A DNA stretch of 64,000 nucleotides from Limnobaculum zhutongyuii. Lineage in GTDB: Bacteria > Pseudomonadota > Gammaproteobacteria > Enterobacterales > Enterobacteriaceae. The notes beneath the pieces are model-generated. The model was not told where the DNA came from and ran no database searches. It saw only the letters and a program-made list of their open reading frames with translations. The stretch spans positions 496,001-560,000 of the forward strand of contig NZ_CP034752.1 of NCBI RefSeq assembly GCF_004295645.1. The letters run 5' to 3'. The position numbers and the translations under genes were made by a program. Below, in pieces: positions 50,862-62,032 of this stretch; positions within the stretch are counted from its first letter, which is position 1; each line of letters begins with the position of its first letter.

Positions 50862-53812
50862 ATGAGCAAGGAAAAGCTAACGGTGTTAAACCGTATCTCC
50901 AGCCCATCTCAAAAATTCAATAAAATTGCACTGTCGATTGCTTTGCTAACTGCGGGAAGTGAGGTATTCGCACAACAGTATATTCTTGATGGACCAACGG
51001 CTTCAGGCAGCATAACAGGTGCATACACCTATGAAGGAACTGTTAATAATCCTGCAGCGATTGCTGTTATGAATGGCGGAAAATTAACAACCAGTTCCAG
51101 TATTACAGCATTACCCTATGACCTGAATGGATATTCTATTTTAGTTACCGGTGCCAATTCTCGTATTGATGTCATAAACAGAGGGCTTAGAGCTAATTTA
51201 GGAGAAGCACCTGGGTCAACAGGCTTATTTGTTTCAGAAGGCACGTTTAATAATTTAAACAGTTGGTTTGTTGCTCATACAGCTTCTTCTAATGAGATGA
51301 CGGGTAAAGTTACAGGTATTCATGCTATTTCTGGTGCAACCGTAACTGTGGAAGGCGCTCAAATCAATTTGTTCCCGACTCGGGATTATGCAAACTCTAC
51401 GTTAACAGGTACAAATGCGATATTGATTGAACATGGTAATAGCAATGTTCAGGATACAACCGTTACAACATCTGGTCAGTTGCTTATCCAACTGCAAGGT
51501 AATGAGGGGCACGGTGTATATGTACTTAATGACTCTGCCATAGCTACTGATGCGAAAGATGGTGTAATGCGAATATATGGACTGGAGAACGCCATTGATA
51601 TTATCGGCAATAGTTCTTATGCATTGGCTACGGGAAAAACTACGTATGGAACTTCGCGTATTTTTGTTGGTGATGAACAAACATCAGCCAAAGGTACGAT
51701 TGCTATCACTACGCAAGGTATAAATGCGCACGGTATTGTTACTGCGCCAAAAGGTGAAATTAAACTTTATGGCGATGGGCAGACTATTAAAACAGTCGGT
51801 GCTGGTGCCAGCGATCTTGTTAGTAACGGTGGAGTGATTGATATTACTGGTGATGGTCATCAGCTAACCACTATGGATGCTCATGCCGTGGTTGCTAGCG
51901 GGGGGGGGGGGGTACTATCAATATAAGGAACTCCTCGGCTTTTACAGGGAATGCGGCCAGTAAGATTCAGGCTCAAGGTATTGGCTCTAATGCAATATTA
52001 GCGTCGGGTGATGCTACAACGGTAAATCTTACACAATTAGGTGGGACAATCAGCGCTCAGGCCGATGTATTTTCGGCTAACACTGGAGCTGGAATTACTG
52101 CCGTGTTGGATGCAGTACAAGTTACTCAAAGTGATAATTTAATTAATGCCAGATCTACAGCAACAAATATCAGGGTTGCCGCCGATCATAACAGTATACT
52201 AATCGGTAATATTCGTAGTACTGAAGGCGCGAATGCATTACTCACCATCGATAATGGTAGTACGTTCACTGGGGATGTTGTTGCTGATAGCAGTAGTCTG
52301 GCTAATATTACGTTAAATCGTAGTGATAGTACTAGCGGAACTACGCTCTGGATTGGATCAGCGACTAACACTAATGATGTCACGCTTAAATCTGCTGGTG
52401 CTGAATGGGTTATGACGGATAACTCAACGGTAGCAAATCTAACTAATAGCGGATCAATCATTTTTGGTGAACAGACTCGTCCGGAAAATAGTTTTAATAC
52501 ATTAACTACGCGCAATGTAACCGGGGGGGGTACCTTTGATATGCGCGTTAATATGGCCACTGAGCAGGGCGATTTGATCCGTGCTGATATTGTTGATGGC
52601 GGGCATTTACTAAAAATACAGAGTGATGCAAGCCAAAATACCAAGGGAACGGAATCACTGGTAGTCGTTAATGCGAACGACAGTAATAATGCTAGTTTTA
52701 CTTTGGCCAGCGGTAACACAACAGTGGAGTTTGGTGGTTATAATTATTATCTGCGTCGTGCCGCCAATCCGCAAGATTGGATATTATCGGCCAACATGGC
52801 GGACCCCGTTCCAGAAGAGCCGGAACAACCAACATCGCCAGAAGAACCAACGGCACCAACAGCTGAGCCCGACACGTCAGGAGGCAAAAATATAACGTCC
52901 ACTGCTGATGCAGCTGCTAACTTCATTAATTCCTCTTACCTGATGAATTATGCTGAAACTCAGACTTTATTACAGCGTATGGGCGATCTGCGTGATAGTA
53001 ATGGAGATGGTAATTTATGGGCCCGAAGTTTTGCCGGACGATTTGATAATTTTGCTCAAGGTAAGTTAAGTGGCTTCACTATGAATTACCATGGCGTTCA
53101 GTTTGGCGGTGATAAACGCTTTGATTTGAATGATGACAATTTATACGTTGGCTTAATGGTTGGTTTATCAAATTCCAGTCAGGATTTAAGTAAGAACAAC
53201 GGTGATGCTAGTTTAAGCAGTCAGAATGTTGGTCTGTATAGCAGCTATATGTCGGCTGATGGTTTGTATGTAGATGCATTAGTTAAATATACCCACTTTA
53301 AACATTCATTTAGTGTGAATGACAGTGATAATCATCGCGTTGGGGGTAATGATTCTACTAATGGTATCGCTACCTCGCTGGAAATAGGTCAACGCTTTTA
53401 CCCTGGTCAGGATAAGAAATTTGGTTTTTATATTGAGCCGCAGGCCCAGATAAGTTATGCATATCAGGAAGGAATAAATGTTAAAGCGACTAACGGCTTG
53501 GTAATTGATAGTAATTCTTATAATTCGACACTTGGCCGAACCAGTATACTCTTTGGTTATAATATCAATGAGGCTACTCCAACAAATATTTATCTGAAAA
53601 CTGGATATGTGTATGAATTTGATGGAAAGATTGATTATCGATTAAATGGTTCAAGCGAGAGTCATGATAATAGTGGTGGATGGTGGAATAATGGCCTTGG
53701 TATAACGACGGTTATCAAGAATCAACACAATTTCTATATGGAAGTGGATAGTTCTACGGGGCATAATTTTAACCAGCGTCAAATTAACGCAGGCTATCGC
53801 TACAATTTTTAA
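50862..53812 (+). CDS. Autotransporter adhesin, phase variable, out of frame in this sequence
   Basis: This is a type V (AIDA/pertactin-like) autotransporter gene. Signal peptide: FNKIALSIALLTAGSEVFAQ. The passenger is rich in Gly, Thr, Asn and Ser with beta-helix-like repeats. A Pro/Glu linker (PVPEEPEQPTSPEEP) precedes a C-terminal 12-strand barrel starting near GNLWARSFAGRFDNF and ending AGYRYNF. A run of 13 G at 51,900-51,912 shifts the frame, so the first frame stops at 51,926 (354 residues, no barrel). The second frame continues without a stop immediately after the tract. Eleven or 14 G would restore one frame of about 982 or 983 residues. A sequencing error in the homopolymer is the alternative. 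Confidence 0.85.
51900..51912 (+). repeat. Poly-G tract (13 G), probable phase-variation switch
   Basis: Thirteen consecutive G inside the autotransporter passenger. Slipped-strand mispairing here would toggle translation of the barrel. Frame arithmetic: total span 2951 nt; minus 2 or plus 1 is divisible by three. Confidence 0.85.
52523..52530 (+). repeat. Second poly-G tract (8 G) in the same autotransporter
   Basis: Eight G encode the Gly-Gly-Gly of VTGGGTF, in frame with the barrel. It could be a second, less active slippage site. Confidence 0.6.
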
Positions 53813-53824
53813 TTAGTTATAACA

Positions 53825-53847
53825 AGAGGGCATCATATATGCCCTCT
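53825..53847 (+). terminator. Hairpin after the autotransporter
   Basis: Arms AGAGGGCAT / ATGCCCTCT around CATAT, 12 bp after the stop. It lacks a long T-run. Confidence 0.6.
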
Positions 53848-54674
53848 CTGATCGCTAACAAAATGCTGGCTTTAACGGCAGCACTTTGTCTTTATTAAAA
53901 TTAGCTTAAAAAATGAGCTAATCTACATGTTCAATGAGTTTTTCCCCTGTTAAATATGCAGCTCTGTACTAAGTCCTCAGAATTTAACACTAAGACATTT
54001 ATACTATATAGTTGCTTTAAATTTATCCTTGCAGGGAGTGACCGTATTGTCGTGTTATCAATAGATGATTTTTATACTTTTATAGCAAATTATTTTTCTG
54101 AAATTCTATTCTTAATAATGATATTTATATCACTCCTGATTTATTGATTTTGCTTATCAGTTAAATATGACTGTGATGATACAGAAACTAATACTAAAGT
54201 TAGTTTCTGTCTCTATATGGTTTTTTATTGTGATATGTGAGGGCTGATATGATGTCTAAAAAAGCAAAGTTTATTATTGTTAGTAAATATTAATCATTCA
54301 AATCAATTTTTATCTGTGGTTTTATTTTGATAGTTTTATTTTTATGTATTGATTAATTAATAGGTTGAATCTTGTCAATCGGCTGATTAGATTATTTTAT
54401 TGATGATTTTTTTAAAATTAATCAATCTAATTTTTATTAAAGCATTTAATATCATAAGGTTGGCATTTGTTTTTTGTGTGCTAAAAATTGATTTTTAATA
54501 TGAGTTGGCTCTGTTCATAATTGATTTTATTGAATTAAGTATTTTTATTTTCTTTGTTTTTTATTTGTGCTTTTTAAGCGTGATGGAATTATTTTTAACT
54601 CATACCATAATTTATCTCATTAAGTGTTGGTAAATTATTTTTGCCTGCAATAAATTTATATTTTGGGGAATGGT
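53848..54674. promoter_or_regulatory. AT-rich region upstream of the BapA-like adhesin
   Basis: About 830 bp, extremely AT-rich. A 63-codon frame at 53,956-54,147 has no ribosome site or family resemblance and is not called. It probably contains the adhesin promoter and silencer-binding DNA; no specific motif was recognised. Confidence 0.4.
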
Positions 54675-57600
54675 ATGGATAACGTTAATAATTCAATTAG
54701 CTCAATAAATAATGAAATTAATATCTTATCCAGAGAAGGTGGGACTTTTATTTCTTCAGTTACACTTTTTACCGGAACTCAGACTGTAATATTAACGGAA
54801 CCATCGATTGTTAATATTCATAGTGATATGAAAATGGTGGCTCGTTATGAGCGTCAAGGTAATGATCTTATTATACATATGGCGGATGGCTCTGTCGTAA
54901 TATGTAAAGATTACTTTTTTGAAGTAGATGGAACACATAGTGAATTAGTTTTTACTGATGATTCTCAGGGGATTGTACATGTAGCATTTCCAGAAAGTCA
55001 GGAAGTAGGTGTACTTATCCCGGAATATCAACCGATAGAGGACATTTCTTCTCTTTATCTGGTGGCGCAACATAGTTCAGATTATTTCCTCCCATTAGGC
55101 GTTGGTGCTTTAGCCATTCTGGGGACTGGTATTGCTATTGCTAACAGTAACAGCAAGGGATCTTTTGTCGATATATCTACTGATGAGCCTCAACCCTCAA
55201 TTCCCCCTGTACCGACAATAGTTTCACCTTTTACTGATAGCCTGTTAAATCTGGTTGAAAGTCAAAGCGACCAGATGATTAGTGGTACAACAGGTATAAC
55301 AGGCTCCGGACAAAGTGTGACCGTATCTATTGCCGGAAATACATACATGGCAACTGTGGATGATAACGGTAACTGGAGTTTAACGCTTTCGCCATCCATC
55401 TTAGCTTCTCTGGCACAAGGGAGCAGTCCCTAATAGTGTTGGCAACGAATAGTGATGGCCTGACAGGAACGATTTCAACGGTTTTTTTAGTCGATACTAT
55501 TCCACCTGTGGTTACTGTTGATCCCATGACACCGGATAATATCGTTAATCTGGCGGAATCACACAATTCTATCTTCATTACCGGAACCTCTGAGCCAGGG
55601 GTATCCATATTGGTATCTTATAATAATCAACAATATATGACTAAAACGGATGCGCAAGGTATTTGGAGTATAGAGCTCCCACCCGATGCGTTAAGCGGCA
55701 TGAGTAATGAAATATATACATTAACGGCAGTGGCTACGGACTCTGCAGGAAACAGTGCCAGTCAGTCCGTAACAATGGCGCTTGTTCCTCCATCCCCTAC
55801 CATCGACTTACCTTTTGATGACGATATTCTTAACAGCAACGATGTTAATCATGTACAACAGCTTCGTGGCGTAACTAATTCTTATGGGGAAAACCAGACG
55901 GTTGTTGTGAATATTGGTGGTTTACATATTGAGCAATATGCCATCACGCAGCGAAATAGCAGTGGTAAATGGGAAATACGTGTTGATCCTGAAGCCGGTG
56001 GCCACACTTATATTGCTCAGGTTGATGTTAATGGTAACTGGGTATTAGATTTACCTCCAGAGATCCTCCAACAGCTTGATAACGGAACGACTACCATAAC
56101 GGTTGTTGCTGCGGATGGACTGGGAAACTATGGTGTTGCACCTCAAAAGAATTTCTATGTGGATACCATACCACCTATTCTGACTCTGGATCCGATAGCA
56201 ATAGATAACATTATTAGCGGGCCTGAAAGTCTTAATCCTCTCGTTATAACTGGAAGCTATGCCGATCTGGAAATCGGACAGCCTATCACATTGGTGTTAA
56301 ATGGCATCACTTATACCACGATTGCCGATGGCAGTGGTTTGTGGAGTATTGAGATCCCATCAATAGATTTAATAGCCCTTCCCCAAGGGGAGACCGATAT
56401 TATATTAAGCGCCAGCGATTTGGCGAAGAACAACAGTACGCAAACCAAGTTAATTTCAGTAGATACACAGATATTTCTGACTGTAGCTCCGGTCGCGGGT
56501 GACGATATTATTAATGCCGCAGAAGCGGCTTCTCCTATCGTGGTCAGAGGAACGGCAGATGCTGCGGATAGCGGTCGTATAGTAACGGTGACGCTGGAAG
56601 GGACCAGCTATACCACCACGGTACAGAGCGACGGTACCTGGAGTCTGTCGATTCCGTCGGCAGATATTACCGCGCTGGTGGATGGGCCGTATGACCTGAG
56701 TGTTACGCAGAGTGATGCAGCGGGTAACAGTATTACCGTAGACCATACCATTACCCTGTCGGCGGGGACGGCCAATCTGCCAACCCTGAGCGTGGATCCG
56801 GTGACGGCGGACGATATTGTCTCGGCGAATGAGAGCCAGAGCGATCTGACCGTCAGCGGTGGCAGCAGCCATCTGCAGCAGGGGCAGATGGTCACCGTCA
56901 CCATTAACAACATTGATTACACCGGCACCGCAGGAGCCAACGGCAGCTGGAGCGTGACGGTACCAGCCGCCGATGTACAGGCACTGTCGCAGGGCAGCGT
57001 CGCCATCGCCGTGAAAGCACAGGATATTGCCGGTAACCCGGCCAGCACTTCAGACAGCTTTATGGTGGATACACTGGTTAACCTGACGGTGGGCGTGGTG
57101 GCGGGCGACGACATCATTAACGCCGCCGAAGCCGGTGCACCGGTGGTGGTCAGCGGCACCGCAGATGTGGCCGACAGCGGTCAGATTGTGACGGTGACGC
57201 TGGAAGGGACCAGCTATACCACCACGGTATAGAGCGACGGCCGCTGGAGTCTCTCGATTCCGTCGGTGGATATCGCTGCACTGGCGGATGGCCCGTATAC
57301 CCTGAACGCCAGTCTGAGTGATGCAGCGGGTAACAGCATTAGCGTAGACCATACCATCACCCTGTCGGCGGGGGCGGCTAACCTGCCGATCCTGACGGTT
57401 TCGCCGGTCTCCGGCGATGGCTACCTGAACGCCAGCGAAGCCAGCTCCCCGCTGACGTTAAGCGGCACCTCCACCCACGTGGAAGAAGGACAAATCGTCA
57501 CCCTGACCCTGAACGGCGTTAGCTATAGTGCCACCGTGGACGCCAGCGGCAACTGGAACACCACGGTGCCGGTGGCGGATTTGAATAATATTACTGACGG

Positions 57601-60600
57601 TGATTATCAGGTGACAGCAACGGTGAACGACGCGGCGGGTAATCCGGCGTCGGACAGCAAGCCACTGGTATTGATCACCGACAGCGCCAACCTGCCAACC
57701 CTGAGCGTGGATCCGGTGACGGCGGACGATATTGTCTCGGCGAATGAGAGCCAGAGCGATCTGACCGGCAGCTGATGTGCAGGCGTTGTCGCAGGGCAGC
57801 GTCACCATTGTAGTGAAGGCGCAGGATATCGCCGGTAACCCGGCCAGTACTTCAGACAGCTTTATGGTGGATACGCTGGTTAACCTGACGGTGGGGGTGG
57901 TGGCGGGTGATGACATCATCAATGCCGCCGAAGCCGGCGCGCCGATGGTGGTCAGCGGTACCGCAGATGCTGCTGATAGTGGTCGTATAGTCACGGTGAC
58001 GCTGGAAGGGACCAGCTACACCACCACGGTACAGAGCGATGGCAACTGGAGTCTGTCCATTCCGTCAGTGGATATCGCTGCACTGGCGGATGGCCCGTAT
58101 ACCCTGAATGCCAGCCTGAGCGATGCGGCGGGTAACAGTATTAGCGTTGACCATACCATCACCCTGTCGGCGGGGGCGGCTAACCTGCCGACCCTGACGG
58201 TTTCCCCGGTTTCCGGCGACGGCTACCTGAACGCCAGCGAAGCCGGTTCGCCGCTGACGTTAAGCGGAACTTCCACCCATGTGGAAGAGGGGCAGATGGT
58301 TATCCTGACCCTGAACGGTGTTACCTATAGCGCTACCGTGGACGCCAGCGGCAACTGGAGCACCACGGTGCCGGTAGCGGATTTGAACAATATTACCGAC
58401 GGTGATTATCAGGTAACGGCAACGGTGAGTGACGCGGCGGGTAATCCGGCCTCGGACAGTAAGCCGCTGGTATTGATCACCGACAGCGCCAGTCTGCCAA
58501 CCCTGAGCGTGGATCCGGTGACGGCGGACGATATTGTCTCGGCGAATGAGAGCTAGAGCGATCTGACCGTCAGCGGTGGCAGCACTCATCTGCAGCAGGG
58601 GCAGACGGTCACCGTCACCATTAACAACATTGATTACACCGGCACCGCGGGAGCCAACGGCAGCTGGAGCGTAACGGTACCGGCAGCCGATGTACAGGCG
58701 CTGTCGCAGGGCAGCGTGGCTATCGCAGTGAAAGCGCAGGATATCGCCGGTAACCCGGCCAGTACTTCAGACAGCTTTATGGTGGATACGCTGGTTAACC
58801 TGACGGTGGGGGTGGTGGCGGGTGATGACATCATTAACGCCGCCGAAGCCGGTGCGCCGGTGGTGGTCAGCGGTACCGCTGATGCTGCTGATAGTGGTCG
58901 TATAGTCACGGTGACGCTGGAAGGCACCAGCTATACCACCACGGTGCCGGTGGCGGATTTGAACAATATTACTGACGGTGATTATCAGGTGACGGCAACG
59001 GTGAGCGACGCGGCGGGTAATCCGGCGTCGGACAGTAAGCCGCTGGTATTGATCACCGACAGCGCCAGTCTGCCAACCCTGAGCGTCGATCCGGTGACGG
59101 CGGACGATATTGTCTCGGCGAATGAGAGTCAGAGCGATCTGACCGTCAGCGGTGGCAGTACTCACTTACAGCAGGGGCAGACGGTGACCGTCACCATTAA
59201 CAACATTGATTACACCGGCACCGCAGGAGCCAACGGTAGCTGGAGCGTGACGGTGCCGGCCGCCGATGTGCAGGCGTTGTCGCAGGGCAGCGTGACCATC
59301 GCAGTGAAAGCGCAGGATATCGCCGGTAACCCGGCCAGCACTTCAGACAGCTTTATGGTGGATACGCTGGTTAACCTGACGGTGAGTGTGGTGGCGGGCG
59401 ACGACATCATTAACGCCGCCGAAGCCGGTGCACCGGTGGTGGTCAGCGGTACCGCAGATGTGGCCGACAGCGGTCGTATAGTCACGGTGACGCTGGAAGG
59501 GACCAGCTATACCACCACGGTACAGAGCGATGGTCGCTGGAGTCTGTCGATTCCGTCGGCGGATATCAGTGCGCTGACCGATGGTAAATACACAATCAAT
59601 GCCAGTCTGGCTGACGCGGTAGGCAATACTATTTTGGTGGAGCATGACATCACGATAGATGTACATACTAATCTGCCTGCTTTGACCATCGATGCGTTTA
59701 CCGGAGATAACTACATTAACGTGTTGGAGATCACTCAGCCGATGACGGTTACAGGGACTACACACAACGTCGAAGAGGGCCAAATAGTCACTATCAACCT
59801 TAACGGTCAGAATTATTCGGCAACAGTACAGGAAGATGGAACCTGGAGCTTAGTGGTTCCGGCAGGGGACATGGGAGCCTTATTGGACAGAACCTATACT
59901 GTAACAGGTAGCGTCTCGAATGTGGTTGGCAATTCAGTAACGATTTTGGGTGGACTTACGGTAGATACTCAGATTGCGTTGGTGATTGATACTGTTGCCG
60001 GTGACGATATTATTGATAATACTGAAGCAGCCTCGCCCGTGACGATTAGCGGAACTGCATCGGCAGATGATGTTAATGCGACTGTTACGATAACGCTTAA
60101 TGGTGTGGACTACACGACCAGGATACAAGCAGGAGGCCTCTGGAGTGTAGATATCCCGGCGGAGGATATTCAGGCTCTTCCCGATGGCCCTTATACTCTG
60201 ACAGCCAGTTATACTGATTTTGCCTCAAATAGCATTACTGTCGATCACAACATTACCATTGATGCATCAGCCCCTCTTACGCTGACGATTAACGATATTA
60301 GTGATAACAACTATATAAACTCCACTGAAATTAATCAGGATTTACTGATTAGTGGCACCTCTACTGGTGTAGCGGCAGGTCGAACCGTCACTATTACTTT
60401 CAACGATATTGAGTATACGACTACCGTTCAGTCAGATGGTAATTGGAGTTTTACTATTCCTGCTTTGGCTGTGGGAGCAACTCCGGATAATGTTTATGTT
60501 GTATCCGCAAGCGTGACTAACAGCAGCGGTACTGAAGCAACCGCTGAGCATGTGGTTATCGTAGATACTTACATCGCTTTAACAATTGAACCGTTAACCG

Positions 60601-61925
60601 GAGATGACATTATTAACTCTGCAGAGCTAACCGGACCGGTAAGAATATTCGGTATTGCTTCCGGAGATGATGTTAGTTCGGTTATCACTCTGACCATGGG
60701 ATCTTTTACCTATACTATCAACCCAAATCTTAGCGGTGCCTGGAGTTTTGATCTTCCTGCTGCTGATTTACAGAGCCTTGGTAGCGGAAATTTTGTATTA
60801 CATGCCACTATGGGTGATTTATCTGGTAACACCATAGAGATTGACCACCATTTTACGATTAATACCAGCACGCCGGCATTGGCTATCGACCCCATTACCG
60901 GAGATGACTATATCAATGCACTGGAAGTTAATTCACCTATTGCTATTGGTGGTAGTACCATAGGCGTAGAAGCGGGACAGACAGTAACCATTACGCTGAA
61001 TAATATCGCCTATACGGCTGTAGTCGAGGCCGATGGCCGTTGGAGTATGAATATTCCGATCGGAGATATACAAGCCTTGTCTGATAATGCTTACCAGATA
61101 ACGGCTACCGTCAGTACGCTTGGGGGCAGTGAGGCGGATACCAGCAGAGTATTAACCTTTATGACTGAAACCGTAAACCAGCCAACGCTGAGTATAAATT
61201 TGGTGACAGCAGATAACACGCTTAGTGCAAGCGAGATAACCAGCGACTTAATTATTACCGGAACCAGTACTCATATTCATCCAGGGCTGAATATTCTGGT
61301 AACGCTAAACGGCGAGATTTATTCAGGTCAGATAGGTGGTAACGGTAGCTGGCAGATAGCGGTACCGGTCGCTGCGCTGGAAGCATTACCACAAGGCACA
61401 GTGGCTTTTGAGGTGACTGCGCAAGATATAGCGGGAAATTCTGTCACACAAAATGGTAATTTTATTGTTGATACCAGCGCCGCGAAATTATCAACACTAT
61501 TTTCTCTGATGGCTACCGAGCAGAATATTGATAGTTATCACCTTAATGAAGATCCAAAAACAGCCGGTGAAAATACTGACGTTAATCTTAATGGCATGAA
61601 TGACCAGACGTTGGGTTATTCTCTTATCGACCTGATTGAGCCGACACAAAGTGGATCTCAAGCTAACCGCTCGGTTAATAGTGCCAGTTCAGGAGAGTTA
61701 TCACCTCATTTGTCTGATAGCACTGAAAACAAAGAAGGATTGCACAGCACTCTCCTAATCTCTGCTGAAGATGAAGATAGCGGTTATATCACGCTATTTA
61801 ACAGTTCAGAAGAAATCAGAAATGCCAGCGTTCAGCATACGGTAGAGAGTCAATCTTTTGATGTATACCATAGCGTATCGTTGGGGCTGGATAATAGTTT
61901 AGTTCAGGAAAACATATACATGTAG
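54675..61925 (+). pseudogene. BapA-like giant Ig-repeat adhesin, disrupted at four places
   Basis: This is a biofilm-associated type I-secreted adhesin. The N-terminus (from ATG 54675, after GGGGAATGG) resembles the BapA prefix domain: ARYERQGNDLIIHMADGSVV, then the hydrophobic PLGVGALAILGTGIAIA. Tandem bacterial Ig-like domains of about 100 residues follow, each with a G(D/T)DIIN or DDIVSANES strand and an SW(S/T) pattern. The C-terminus (SFDVYHSVSLGLDNSLVQEN) looks like a genuine end with a type I signal. Breaks: a frameshift near 55,422-55,433, amber TAG at 57,230, an out-of-frame deletion of about 113 bp at 57,767, and amber TAG at 58,554. No TolC/ABC transporter genes are adjacent. Confidence 0.82.
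56458..59680 (+). repeat. Higher-order array of three Ig-domain types (A, B, C)
   Basis: The GC-rich, nearly identical DNA repeats encode domain types A (VVAGDDIINAAEAGAPVVVS), B (SPVSGDGYLNASEAGSPLTL) and C (PVTADDIVSANESQSDLTVS). Type A domains begin near 56,458, 57,071, 57,871, 58,786 and 59,368. A full A-B-C unit is about 913 bp. The domain near 58,786-59,066 is an in-frame A/B chimera in which SYTTTV joins directly to PVADLNN. Outside the array the domains are diverged and more AT-rich. Confidence 0.8.
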
Positions 61926-61954
61926 ATATATGATGGGGTTTGCTTATCTAAAAA

Positions 61955-61982
61955 AAAGAGGACACTTAATAGTGTCCTCTTT
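61955..61982. terminator. Bidirectional terminator between adhesin and second autotransporter
   Basis: Stem AAAGAGGACACT / AGTGTCCTCTTT with loop TAAT, preceded by an A-run and usable from both sides. Confidence 0.75.
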
Positions 61983-62014
61983 GGGTATAAAGCCTTTAAA
62001 ACGGCTTTATACCC
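61983..62014 (-). terminator. Second hairpin at the converging gene ends
   Basis: Perfect 12-bp arms GGGTATAAAGCC / GGCTTTATACCC with an 8-base loop, directly abutting the previous hairpin. It is likely part of the minus-strand autotransporter's 3' end. Confidence 0.65.
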
Positions 62015-62032
62015 TGTTCAGAGAGAAGCCAA

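Noticed and set aside
50862..53812. Two independent genes instead of one split autotransporter
   Set aside because: The second frame has no ribosome site or signal peptide, and the upstream frame lacks a barrel. Frame arithmetic across the G tract gives one complete autotransporter.
53956..54147. 63-codon open frame with a hydrophobic C-terminus upstream of the BapA-like adhesin
   Set aside because: No ribosome site or homology. AT-rich DNA readily gives such hydrophobic frames.
55430..55440. Programmed ribosomal frameshift at the first break in the BapA-like gene
   Set aside because: No slippery heptamer or downstream structure at the junction, and the gene carries three further lesions, so mutation is the simpler reading.
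56456..59783. Long minus-strand open frames (100-180 codons) inside the adhesin repeats
   Set aside because: They repeat with the Ig units and reflect the GC-rich codon bias of the plus-strand gene. Products are His/Arg-rich without any domain.
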